Shown in pieces: positions 40,631 through 51,567 of a stretch of 64,000 nucleotides of DNA. Origin of the DNA: Poecilobothrus nobilitatus (taxonomy: Eukaryota; Arthropoda; Insecta; Diptera; Dolichopodidae); assembly GCA_947095535.1 (NCBI GenBank), contig OX352774.1:217856965-217920964 (forward strand), read 5' to 3'. The notes under the pieces were generated by a model. The model did not search any database and had not been told where the DNA came from. It was given only the letters and a program-made list of their open reading frames with translations. Numbering within the stretch: the first letter of the stretch is position 1; every line of letters starts with the position of its first letter. Both the position numbers and the translations under genes were made by a program.

Positions 40631-41643
40631 CATAAGTGGGGGTACAAGCTTTTGTTTTGAGTGGAATTTCTGGATTTTGCTATATCTTCGAAATGTACAC
40701 CTGATAAGAAAATTATCCAAAATACCGACTAATAAATGAATTAGATTTAGGTTGCTCAAGTAATATAGTTATTAGATTATTACGCAAAGTTCCAAAATAT
40801 GAAAACTATCGTATATATAACGAAAACTATCGTAACTTTGCCGGTTGTTGTAGAGTTAGAGAAAAGTGGCATATACATCGTCGGAATAGTACGGAGAAAC
40901 CGTCTTTTAAATTGCAAGCTACCCACAGAAGCAGATTTGAAAAAAAAGAACGTGGAACTGTTGTAGAACATGTTGGATGTATTGATAATATTGATATTGC
41001 AACAGTGGTTTGAAAAGGCAACAGAGTCGTAAATTTGATCTAAACATTCACAGGGAAAGAACCAATGCAAAAAGTTCAACGTTTTGATAAAAAAAACAAA
41101 GGAAAATGATTTCTGTTGATTGAGCAAATATTGTAAAAGTAAATAGAATAGATTTATGAGTGGAGTTGACGAAATTGATAGCCCGATTGGACGATATAAC
41201 ATCAAAATAAGATCCAAAAAATGGTATATACGAATTTTTTATAACCTTTTACATATTACTTTAGTAAATTCGTGACTTTTGTGTAAAAGGACTTACGAAG
41301 AAAGAAACAAGACCAAAACAATCTTTAGCTGAATGAGGTTGCTGCAAGTTTATGTAAAGTGCGAATTTTAACAATAAATACACGTGAAGGAAGACCACCT
41401 AACACCAAAATTGAGCCTGTAATTGAAGCTAAAAGACAAAAAATTTCAGCAACCCATTATCCACCAACTGATATTCGTTTGGATAATTTTGGGAATTGTT
41501 CAGTGTAAGCAAATAAAAGATAAAGATGTAAAAATCCAAATTGCAGTTATGCAACTTTTGTAATTTGTGAAAAATGCTATTTAAATTTGTGCTTCCAAAG
41601 AAATAGAAATTGTTATAAAGAATTTAATTTCACTAAGTAAGTT
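40631..41643 (+). pseudogene. piggyBac transposase, C-terminal half, decayed
   Basis: Plus-strand fragments of a PGBD-type transposase. In order: KWGYKLLF-like sequence, LEKSGIYIVG-like sequence, ERGTVVEHVGCIDNIDIATV followed by an in-frame TGA where Trp is expected, then FTGKEPMQKVQRFDKKNKGK. Next come a conserved FMSGVD.LDSPIGRYHIKIR block with frameshifts and a GRPP linker. The end is a Cys-rich finger (CKNPNCSYATFVICEKCYLN near 41525-41600), which is the DNA-binding C terminus of this family. At least four disablements. The N-terminal half is absent on this strand. Confidence 0.82.
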
Positions 41644-42294
41644 GCATATAATGAAATATACCTATTTTAGTTTTTACAATATGATTTTGATATATTTTTA
41701 TTACTTTATATGAATTGTTATTTTAGCTATAAGTAAAGAAAATAAAATTATATTATTTTTGTTATCTTATTTTATGCATATTCTTTTCACGTTTACTTCA
41801 TAGTATGTTACTGGTGATACATATTATGAAAATTTCTTAATATCTTTTAAATTAAAAATAAATTGTAATTATTATTATTATATTCGAATTCAGACGGTTC
41901 CTGTTGCCTTTTCAAACCACTGTTGCAATATCAATATTATCAATACATCCAACATGTTCTACAACAGTTCCACGTTCTTTTTTTTCAAATCTGCTTCTGT
42001 GGGTAGCTTGCAATTTAAAAGACGGTTTCTCCGTACTATTCCGACGATGTATATGCCACTTTTCTCTAACTCTACAACAACCGGCAAAGTTACGATAGTT
42101 TTCGTTATATATACGATAGTTTTCATATTTTGGAACTTTGCGTAATAATCTAATAACTATATTACTTGAGCAACCTAAATCTAATTCATTTATTAGTCGG
42201 TATTTTGGATAATTTTCTTATCAGGTGTACATTTCGAAGATATAGCAAAATCCAGAAATTCCACTCAAAACAAAAGCTTGTACCCCCACTTATG
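40631..42294. repeat. 394-bp inverted repeat within piggyBac remains
   Basis: Arms 40631-41024 and 41901-42294 are reverse complements of each other. I read them through line by line and saw no mismatch. The spacer is 876 bp and holds the piggyBac C-terminal part. Outside the arms the sequences differ at once. Confidence 0.9.
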
Positions 42295-43117
42295 ACATTT
42301 ATCTAGCAAATATTGTTTTAAATAACTCATGCCTTTGGTCGAACTCAGCTGTTCATCGATTGACATACACTTCCTACAGTATGATGTTATAAGAGGTCTG
42401 ATTTTAAACAATCGATCATGTTCTGGATCACTTCTAGGTCGCATTTCATTGTTATTATTAAAATGAATATATTTTCTTATTTTCTCAAAGTAATTTATGG
42501 TCATGGTCTTTTGAATCAATTTATTACCCATTGCAGGTGACCAATATTTCCGCGTGTCAGAAATATTAACAATCGATGTCAAAATGCAAATTCCTATAAT
42601 ACTGGCTATTTTCACATTTATTTACTTTGATAATGGATGCGCTGAATCTATTTGTGAAGAATATAAAATAATTTGCTCTACAATAGATTCTATCAGTTGG
42701 TCAGTCGTAAAGATATTTAAAAAACTCGTACGGGGTTTGCAAGGTCAAAATCGTATCTGACAATTTTATTTTTCCTTTGAAATTGAGCTGATTTCTTTTA
42801 TTAAGAAAATCTTTTTTTTTCATATAATTTTTGCGTACTTCTCTTTCAAACTTTTTGCAGTTTGTAAATCAGGGAAGCTACTACTCGTACTAGGAATACT
42901 TTGATTATTTTCGAAAAGTATATTTTCATTTTCATCTTCTATTATCATAGGTAAATTTTTAATATCAAACCAACTATCATCACCATTTTCAATACAAGGT
43001 TAATATACTAGGATCCCTAAGCAAATTATCTTTTAATTCTACGTCTTGGAAATTATCTTCACTTTCATCCCATATGTTCAGAATATTCAAAATTTCTTTC
43101 GAAGTTAGCTTGTCCAT
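41901..43117 (-). pseudogene. piggyBac transposase, N-terminal and middle part, decayed
   Basis: Minus strand. ATG at 43117 starts MDKLTSKEILNILNIWDESE, an acidic N terminus. After frameshifts, 42615-42265 holds the DDE_Tnp_1_7 start: DTRKYWSPAMGNKLIQKTM, FEKIRKYIHFNNNNEMRP, then SIDEQLSSTKGMSYLKQYL and KCHKWGYKLLF. It then runs into the same central segment that the plus-strand fragment has, and stops abruptly at 41901. Together with 40631-41643 all parts of one transposase are represented, but in opposite orientations. Confidence 0.82.
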
Positions 43118-43730
43118 TATTTCTGTGAAATTAGTAAGATTTATTTAATAATTATAGTACATAAAATAGTCAATATATAAACACTAGACCACATTTCTTT
43201 ATTTTTCCACGTTGCAATTTTTACACAAAATAAAAAAATGGAATACTGCATGATGTGTATGATATATGATACATAAAATTAAAATTTAAATAAAAACAAA
43301 TAACTAGAAAAAAAAAAAATAAATAAGTTGTTTTCTGACAAATATAATATATTTTTTATAAAAATATGTATTATTTACTTTTAATTATTATTAAATTAAT
43401 AGAATTTATAAATAAATTTATTTTATTAGTAACCAGTATTTCTTACACGATGAGAACTCGTTTTGTAAATACTGTTTAATATCATAATAAAACAAAAATT
43501 CTGTTTAGATTTAGTTTTTTTTTTTTAAAGCAAAATAATCAAAAACACATATAATGTATAATTTTAAAACAAAAATATGTGAACATATTTGTTATTAAAG
43601 AAAAAAAACTATGGTAGATAAAAGTCGGTTCGAAATGCCGGAAGTAGAGTAAAATAAACTCTCTGACGTCATAAATATCGTTTTGAAACATCAGAATCGA
43701 GTCAATACAGTTAATTTTTTTAATCCTACC
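43118..43730. other. AT-rich spacer right of piggyBac
   Basis: No coding sequence recognised. The right terminal repeat of the piggyBac element and a TTAA target site should lie near its start, but I could not identify them with confidence. Confidence 0.4.
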
Positions 43731-44714
43731 GAGACTCACATCAATTATCAGGCCATGAAGTGCAGAGAGTAAAAGCTTAATAAGGGGCCAGCTTTTAACA
43801 AATTTACACGTAATCTTATGGAAAAAAATAGGGGGCCGACTATAAATCTTGAAATAATACAAAAACCATTTACTTTATTCAATTTGGTCCAAAGAGAAAA
43901 TTAAAGTCGCATCTTTTTTAGATAATTCATTAAAGTAAAATATTTTAAAATATAATATTTTCATTCATAAATATGCATTTAAAAAATTGTCTTCCTTTAA
44001 ATTTTTTATTTTAAAAGCTTCTTTAAATAAATTGCCTCAATATCGTAATAGTATACGTCGAGACTACTTTCATACTTTAAAATTTCATGCACGCTTATAT
44101 GGCTATAATCGAGACTCACATCAATTATTAAATTATTCATACGCGCAATACGTGAGAATCGATTGCAATTCTCTCACAACTACATTCATGTGTTTTCAGT
44201 TCTTGGCCTGTTTACTTAGGTCGAGACTCACATCAATTATCAGGCCATGAAGTGCAGAGAGTAAAAGCTTAATAAGGGGCCAGCTTTTAACAAATTTACA
44301 CGTAATCTTATGGAAAAAAATAGGGGGCCGACTATAAATCTTGAAATAATACAAAAACCATTTACTTTATTCAATTTGGTCCAAAGAGAAAATTAAAGTC
44401 GCATCTTTTTTAGATAATTCATTAAAGTAAAATATTTTAAAATATAATATTTTCATTCATAAATATGCATTTAAAAAATTGTCTTCCTTTAAATTTTTTA
44501 TTTTAAAAGCTTCTTTAAATAAATTGCCTCAATATCGTAATAGTATACGTCGAGACTACTTTCATACTTTAAAATTTCATGCACGCTTATATGGCTATAA
44601 TCGAGACTCACATCAATTATTAAATTATTCATACGCGCAATACGTGAGAATCGATTGCAATTCTCTCACAACTACATTCATGTGTTTTCAGTTCTTGGCC
44701 TGTTTACTTAGGTC
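43731..44714 (+). repeat. Two perfect-looking tandem copies of a 492-bp unit
   Basis: Unit 1 is 43731-44222 and unit 2 is 44223-44714, each starting gagactcacatcaattatca and ending cctgtttacttaggtc. Inverse copies of the unit occur at 51997-52309 and 54196-54489, so it is the long terminal part of the transposon family described there. The open frames inside it (matching in both units) have no domain and are not genes. Confidence 0.88.
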
Positions 44715-45993
44715 TTGCTTAGGTCTTGATTTTAATGTCATTTGTTTGAATGTATGCGAGACTCGATTGCCATTCTCTCACAACTACATTCATGCGTTTT
44801 CAGTTCTTGGCCTGTTTATTTAGGTCTTGATCCTACCAAGCCCAAGACCAAGACCTAAGTAAACTAAGTAATTTAAAATTTAATTTTAAAAGATTTTTTT
44901 TGTTCTTATTATTTTGTTGTTTTTTTCGAAAAAATGCCCATTTTTAACAATTTTCATTACGAGTTTTCGTTATGAAATATTCCCCAAAATATGTCAAATT
45001 TTATATGAAAATAAAATTTGGAATTTTTCCTACAACATATCAAAAAATTAGCTTTCAACTCGTAATTTGAACTTAATATTTAATAAAATTACTTTTAGGT
45101 CTTTTTAGTTATTTTTTTCCGCTTGCTTTTTGACATTTCTAAAAGTAGAAGAAGAGAATTTTTTTTTCAAAAAATAAGAGTGGGATTGAAAGTTTTATTT
45201 GAAAGCTTTCAACCATAACCTAAAATTTATATAAAAATTGTATATGAAATGGGTAAGTACTTTTATAATCAAATTGAGTTTTAATATTTTTAATTTTATT
45301 TAAACATTTTAAAAATGTCATATAATTAAAATTTAGAATTTTTTCTTTCCTCTTGTAAGAAAATTAATTTTCAACTCGTATTTTTCAGCCATATTTCGAG
45401 CACATAAAAAAAGGGAGTCACAAATTCTGGTAAGCAAATTATTAAATATTTTGATACACTCCATAAAAAAAAAGTAGTGGTGTAGGAGATATAAGTAATT
45501 TTAAATTTTTTTTTATACGATGTAATTAATTAATTAATACTTATTATAATTAGTTTTGTTTGTTTTTTGTGTTAAATTAGTTTTATAATTTTAAACAGAA
45601 AATCGTATCTGAGCATAGACAATAAATTATTAATATATAAAGTGATATTTAGCAGCATTCTTTTCTACGCTTTCGCCGTATGGATGGATTCTGCAAAATC
45701 GAATTTACTTCTTTTACAAAGAAAGTAGAATTCCGTGCTAAAATTAATTCTAAAGAAAATCAGATGCTTTTCAACCGCAAGGTTACATGAAATCGCCCAA
45801 GTGCCTAAATTCAAGACAAAATTGATAGACTTTTTCCAATTTTTCAAGAGAACTGCTTTAACAATTCAAATCCTCTAATAAATAATATTTTCAGTATAAT
45901 CTAAGTTAACTATATGTAAATTCTAAATTTAATAATTCTCTTAATAGTTCTCTTTATGCTTGCATAGAGTGCACTTCGTTAAATCGTATCGGC

Positions 45994-47351
45994 TTGATTA
46001 ATAAATTCTTAAAAATCGTATTACGAAATAATAAAATTAGTTGTAAACGTAAGAGTTCTGACAATACTGTTGCGGAAACTGCAACAAAAGAAGAAACAAT
46101 GACAAAAAAAAAAAAGAAGAAAATAAATCACTTACAAACAATAATAACAATAATACCGAAAACAATAATTATTTCTTACCTTTGCAAACTGTGGATATTG
46201 CTGATGAAGAAATTAAGGAGACAATAAAATCTATTCCTCCTATAACAATACTAAAAAAAAATGCTAGTTGTATTCATAGTCTTATGAAAAAATCCGAAAT
46301 AGTCGACTACCATATTAAAAGTATATCTATCGGAATCAAAGTGTACCTAAAATCTGATGAATCATACAAAAAAACTTGTGAGTTACTAAAATCAAACAGC
46401 TTTGAGTTTTTGACTTATGCCACTAAATACACAAAACCATATAAAGTGATTTTATCCGGTTTGGATAGAGTGCCTTGCGAGGAAGTAAAAAATCTTTTGC
46501 TTAATATGAATCTCAAATGTATTGAAGTCAAAATTATTGAAAAGGTTACAAAATTTAACTTTAACATTGTTATGTACGTGATTTATTTTGAAAATAAATC
46601 TATCACTCTACACGAATTAAAAAAAGATTTTTGTTACATAAATCACACAAAAGTAAGGTGGGAATATAAAACGAAATCACAAAATAAATTAACACAATGC
46701 CATAATTGCCAACTGTACGGTCATAGTTCTAGCCACTGTCATATTGCAACATCATGTGCTTACTGTTCCAAAAATCACAAAACTGCCACATGTGAAAATA
46801 AAACAAATCTACAATGTGCAAACTGCAGCGGGAATCACCACTCTTCAGACCTCTCTTGACCATGTAGAGCATCATATGTAAATCTCCTAAACAAGCGTAG
46901 TGGTAAAAAGGCTGTGAGTATTAGAGCAGATAATGCAAATGTTAATTATCAATCTAATAAAAATAACACAAACTTCAATGCTTACAACAACTATAATGAT
47001 AACTTTCCTGCTATGCAAAAAAGAAATAGCAAAAATAGCAGTACTTCGCTCAATAATTGTAATACTCTCCCAACAACAACACAAATAAATTGGAGTAGCT
47101 TAATATCAAAACGCAACTGTAGCAGTAACAACAATAGCAGCAATAATAATAATTTTGTAAGTAGTATTAATTGTAGCCAGCAACTAAATAATACCACTAA
47201 CAATAATATTAACAACTTATTCACTGTAAGTGAGATTAACTCTTTAACTATTGACTTACTTAATAAACTGAGTAAATGTACTAATAAACAAGAACAATTT
47301 CAAGTCATAACAGAATTGACTGTTAAATATTTATATAATATTAATGGTTAA
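45994..47351 (+). pseudogene. LINE ORF1 (gag-like, three zinc knuckles), two disablements
   Basis: Nucleic-acid-binding ORF1 protein. An initial ATG frame (45994) runs into a 12-base A tract at 46107-46119. After a one-base shift the main frame continues through an Asn run to 46182-46856, with QTVDIADEEIKETIKSIPPI at the start and three CCHC-type knuckles near its end: CHNCQLYGHSSSHC, CAYCSKNHKTATC and CANCSGNHHSSDLS. A TGA at 46857-46859 interrupts the third knuckle region; the same frame is then open to 47351 (Asn/Ser-rich tail ending YLYNING). So ORF1 would be intact but for one nonsense codon and one slip in the A tract. Confidence 0.85.
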
Positions 47352-50076
47352 ATCTGTTAATAAAATAAATATACTAATTTGGAATGCCCGAGCAATTCAA
47401 AACAAATCTATTGAATTTTTTAATTTTTTAATTGCTAATGATGTTGATATTAGTCTTTTAAGTGAGACTTGGTTAGATTATAATAAAAAATTTTATCATC
47501 CGCTATTTGTAGTGCATAGAAATGATAGAAATATGAAAAAAGGAGGGGGAGTAGCCATTGTTATTAAGAAAACGATAAAACACAACTTATTACCAATTTT
47601 AAATACACATGTTATAGAAAATTTAGGAATTGAAATAGAAATCAACGATGAAACCAATAAAAAATTTCAAATCTATGCAACCTATTTCCCTAGAAACTCT
47701 GCCACTTGCTTAAATACCAACTGCAAAGTAATAGAAAAGGGGGAAAAAAAAAATTTATTGCATATAAAACAAATGTTCAAATTTGATATTCTTAAATTTT
47801 CACGAATAAAAGGTAAATATATTTTGGGCGGTGATTTAAACTGTCGTAATCAATTTTGGGGTTGTGCAAGGGCTAATTGTTGGGGCAACATCCTAAACAA
47901 CTTAATTACAATTAATAAATTTAAGATACTTTTTTCACCAGAACCAACATATATACCAACAAGTAGTAAAAGCAAGCCTTCAACTCTAGACATATTCTTA
48001 ACAAACTCACCAGAACTTGCTTCACAACCAAGGACAATAACTGATCTATCGTCTGATCATCTCCCGGTTTTACTAAAGATTTCTACCAGCTACAGTGCAG
48101 TCGAACATTCCTATTTAGATTACTCAAATGCTAAATGGAAAATGTTCAAAAAGCACATTGACGCGGAATTCAAAAAAACTAATCATATAAGCAGATCAGT
48201 TTCCTATCAGTCCAGGATAGATAACATGATATGCTTCTTAAATAATAAAATTGCTGAAGCAATTAATTTAACGGTCCCTAGAAAGCAATGCAAACCTTAC
48301 AGCATACAACTTCCTTCAGAAATAATTGTTCTTATTAAAAAGCGTAATTGCATAAAAAGAAATTGGCTTAGAAGTCGTAATTTGATACACAAAGCTCAAC
48401 TTAGGTTCTTCAATGAAAAAATACAACATGAAATTAATACTTTCAGAAATTTGCAATGGAGTAACAAGCTTAAGTCCTTAAACAAATGCTCCAAACCATT
48501 CTGGAAAATAACTAAAGTTATTAAAAATAGCAACCAAAATATCCCACCCTTAAAATGCAATAACAAAGTTTACGTCTCAAAAGTAGAAAAGGCAAACTTA
48601 TTAGCCAAATGCTTCTTAGACAAACATATACAAACATATACGAATGATCTTAGCGATGATATTACAAAAGTTATAGTAGATGAGTCATGTAAAGTGATTG
48701 AAGATAATGAAAACGTTACTGAGGGCTCAGAAGAAATAAAAGAGGTAGAAGTTATTAACATCATAAAATCGCTAAAAAGAAAGAAATCGCCTGGTGTAGA
48801 TAACATATCCAATACTTGTTTAAAAAATATACCAAATAGTGCAATAAAATATCTAGTTTTCATTCTAAATTCATGTCTTATAACAGGATACTTCCCCCAA
48901 CCCTGGAAAGAAGCCAAAATCGTTGCCATTTCTAAACCAAACAAGCCACGAGATGATCCCAAAAGTTACAGACCAATTAGTCTATTAAATCACTTTTCCA
49001 AGAAATTCGAGAAACTAATTAAAACTCGACTTGAAAACTTTGTGAAAACACACAACATATTACCAAATGAGCAATTTGGCTTTAGAGCTGGGCACAACAC
49101 AGCTCACCCATTATTGAGAGTCCGAAATTTTGTCAAATCAAGCCTACAAAGCAGTAAGTCGGTGGGACAGGTTGTTCTAGACATCCAGGCAGCCTTCGAT
49201 TCTGTTTGGCATAAAGGACTGCTACACAAGCTCTATACATATCGTGTACCTATGTTCTTAATTAAAATTATTAAAAGCTTTTTACATAACAGATATTTCC
49301 GAGTTCACATAGACAAAACCACATCTGATCTAAACCACGTTCCTGCTGGCGTACCCCAAGGATCTGTCCTAGGACCCACGCTATACAATTTATATACAAG
49401 TGATATTCCTATAGTACAAAACTGTCTCATATCCAGTTTTGCTGACGACACAGCCATATTTACTGCAGATTTATTAGCTAAAGATATAGAAAACAAATTG
49501 CAAGTGGCATTAAATACACTCACAAATTATTTTTATAAATGGAAAATCTCTGCAAATGCAGAAAAATCAAATGCTGTCTTCTTTACTCGCAAGCGTAAAA
49601 ACTGTTATGTCCCCCAAAATAATTTAATTATGAACCAGCAATGTATTCCTTGGGCTGATTCTGTCAAATACCTTGGTATACATCTGGATAAAAAACTAAC
49701 ATTTCAACTTCACATTAGTAAAACCGTCAACAAAATTAATAAAACTATCCAAATACTTTACCCGCTTATAAATCGCAGATCCACGTTGTCCACAGATAAC
49801 AAGATGATTATTCTAAAATGCATCTTCATTCCAATAATGACATACGATGCACCAGTATGGGGTCATTGTGCAAATTGCCACATAAATAAACTACAAATCT
49901 TACAAAACAAACTACTAAAATTAATGTATAATTTACCTTTTCATTTCTCAACTAAAAAACTACACGACAAAGCTGGTATGCAATTCATTGGCGAAAAAAT
50001 TAATAACATAATAGAAACATTTTCGGATAAATTATGCTACTCAGACAATGTTCTAATTAGAAATCTTCAAACGTAA
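47344..50076 (+). CDS. LINE ORF2, endonuclease plus reverse transcriptase, intact
   Basis: 910 aa, no stop. The N-terminal apurinic-type endonuclease has NILIWNARAIQN (residues 8-19), LLSETW, GGDLNCRNQFWG and SDHLPVL near residue 235. The reverse transcriptase (about 470-760) has KSYRPISLL, QFGFRAGHNTAH, VVLDIQAAFDSVWH, GVPQGSVLGPTLYN, the catalytic SSFADDTAIFT and KYLGIHLDKKLTF. It nicks target DNA and copies the LINE RNA at the nick. It starts 8 nt inside the end of ORF1 (ATGGTTAA), consistent with stop-restart translation. An intact ORF2 beside a damaged ORF1 suggests recent insertion. Confidence 0.94.
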   Translation: MVKSVNKINILIWNARAIQNKSIEFFNFLIANDVDISLLSETWLDYNKKFYHPLFVVHRNDRNMKKGGGVAIVIKKTIKHNLLPILNTHVIENLGIEIEINDETNKKFQIYATYFPRNSATCLNTNCKVIEKGEKKNLLHIKQMFKFDILKFSRIKGKYILGGDLNCRNQFWGCARANCWGNILNNLITINKFKILFSPEPTYIPTSSKSKPSTLDIFLTNSPELASQPRTITDLSSDHLPVLLKISTSYSAVEHSYLDYSNAKWKMFKKHIDAEFKKTNHISRSVSYQSRIDNMICFLNNKIAEAINLTVPRKQCKPYSIQLPSEIIVLIKKRNCIKRNWLRSRNLIHKAQLRFFNEKIQHEINTFRNLQWSNKLKSLNKCSKPFWKITKVIKNSNQNIPPLKCNNKVYVSKVEKANLLAKCFLDKHIQTYTNDLSDDITKVIVDESCKVIEDNENVTEGSEEIKEVEVINIIKSLKRKKSPGVDNISNTCLKNIPNSAIKYLVFILNSCLITGYFPQPWKEAKIVAISKPNKPRDDPKSYRPISLLNHFSKKFEKLIKTRLENFVKTHNILPNEQFGFRAGHNTAHPLLRVRNFVKSSLQSSKSVGQVVLDIQAAFDSVWHKGLLHKLYTYRVPMFLIKIIKSFLHNRYFRVHIDKTTSDLNHVPAGVPQGSVLGPTLYNLYTSDIPIVQNCLISSFADDTAIFTADLLAKDIENKLQVALNTLTNYFYKWKISANAEKSNAVFFTRKRKNCYVPQNNLIMNQQCIPWADSVKYLGIHLDKKLTFQLHISKTVNKINKTIQILYPLINRRSTLSTDNKMIILKCIFIPIMTYDAPVWGHCANCHINKLQILQNKLLKLMYNLPFHFSTKKLHDKAGMQFIGEKINNIIETFSDKLCYSDNVLIRNLQT

Positions 50077-51059
50077 AATTAAAGATAATTAAAGAGCTAA
50101 TTCTCGCAATATAATACTAAAAATAATTCTTGTTACATTCCTGTATTCCTGTGTTTTAAAAAAAAAATAAAAAAAAAAAAAAAAAAAAAATCTAATAGTA
50201 AATAAATATTAAAATATTTTCATTAAAACTGAATATAATTGTAAAATTCCAAAACGTTGATAGAACTAAGATATATTTTTCATATTGAATTAAATTAGGC
50301 TAAGTAGTATAATTAACTAGCTTTAAGTTTTATTAATAACAAAATTTTCAGATAAGGTTTTTGTTTCATCTCCATTTTCCTTGAAATTATTAAATAAATA
50401 AATGTAATATATTATGTAAAAATGTAAATAACTCAGTTGAAAAGACTATAACAAAAATGTCTAAACTCTGAATAATTTAAGTAATAAGTATATAATGTAA
50501 ATATGATTGATATTTGGGAGAATAAATTGAATTGAATTGTAAATTTAATAATTAGTCTATAGGTTAGTTTTAAGTATCTAGTTATAAGTCGTTAAAAAAT
50601 GTGTCAGTAGGTTTTTTAGTAATTTTTCCTACACCAACTAAATTTTTTTAATAATAAATATTAATTCTTTTCTCTTAATTTTAAGTCAAAGTTGAAAATA
50701 CTCCTATTATAGTATGATCTTCTAAATTTGTAAATATTGGCTTTTTTGTACACATAATTTTTTTATTTTTTTTTAAGGCTTAATAAATAAATAAATAAAA
50801 TAAATAATTTTGTATTTACGGTTTTTTTGTTTTTTATAAGTTGTTATATTTTTTTGTCTTTTATCATATTTTTTTATATAACCCTTTTTAATTTTTTATA
50901 CATATAAACTCTGTAAAATGAAAATGAAACTAATATTATTTTATATTTTTTACAAAATGATAATTATTTCCGTTGCAATTTTAAATTTAGAATTATCATT
51001 GGTTATTAGTTTGGAATACAAATGATAATAAAAATAGATTTTCGAAAGACACTTTCAAT

Positions 51060-51567
51060 GCTTTAGTATTCACTACTAAAACATTAATAGATTTAGTTCA
51101 TCTATCCTTAACGGAGCTTCAAATGGACTATGTTTTATTAGGCAAATTACAAACTGATTCTTTAGAAAATATTTTCCGTTTATATCGTTCTCTAGCTGGG
51201 TGCAATTTTACTTTGACGAACTTAACAGAGGCGGTCTTTCTTTACCGACGGATCAGACAAATTATGTTTTATTTCATATGACAGCAATTTTTTAGGAGAT
51301 TTTACGGAAAACAAATTTAAAAAAAAATTTCTTTGAGCAAAGTAATCAGAAAAGAATACTAATTGAACTGACTTTAAATAGTCTTTGTTTGGGATGAATG
51401 ACATTGATTTGGAATCGACGTGTAAATGCGGCAATAGTAGCCGCATAATTTTTTTCCAAATAAGTAAAACATTTGCAAATATTTTATTAAATAATTACAC
51501 AAAACGGGAAAATGACATATTAAAATCTAATAGACAAAATCGCAAATTAAAAATATTTCAAAATTAA
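51060..51567 (+). pseudogene. P/THAP9-like transposase, C-terminal fragment (copy A)
   Basis: Broken frames read TLIDLVHLSLTELQMDYVLL and GKLQTDSLENIFRLYRSLAG, the strongly conserved C-terminal block of P-element and THAP9 transposases. Then, from about 51390, MNDIDLESTCKCGNSSRIIF and NILLNNYTKRENDILKSNRQ follow, the family's extreme C terminus. Upstream it joins 50926-51060, which matches copy B. The THAP domain and central catalytic part are missing. Confidence 0.72.

Larger units (their letters stand above)
45593..50803 (+). mobile_element. Jockey-type LINE, nearly full length
   Basis: About 5.2 kb between copies of ataatttt (45585-45592 and 50804-50811). It has a 5' untranslated part to about 45990, ORF1 with zinc knuckles, ORF2 with endonuclease and reverse transcriptase, and an A-rich 3' end with aataaataaataaataaaa. 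A ttgaattgaattg repeat near 50530 resembles another LINE 3' end, so 50540-50803 could be a further small insertion or transduced DNA. Jockey-clade placement is from the gag-like ORF1 and overall layout, not from a tree. Confidence 0.87.

Noticed and set aside
40631..42145. Two identical 64-codon proteins in opposite orientations as a gene pair
   Set aside because: Both come from the wrong strand of the inverted piggyBac arms; the conserved reading is the transposase on the other strand.
43539..44823. Open frames repeated in the 492-bp units
   Set aside because: They occur wherever the repeat occurs and match no domain; non-coding transposon ends.
46887..47224. Leu/Ile-rich minus-strand frames that look like membrane proteins
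   Set aside because: They are the reverse of the Asn/Ser-rich ORF1 tail of the LINE.
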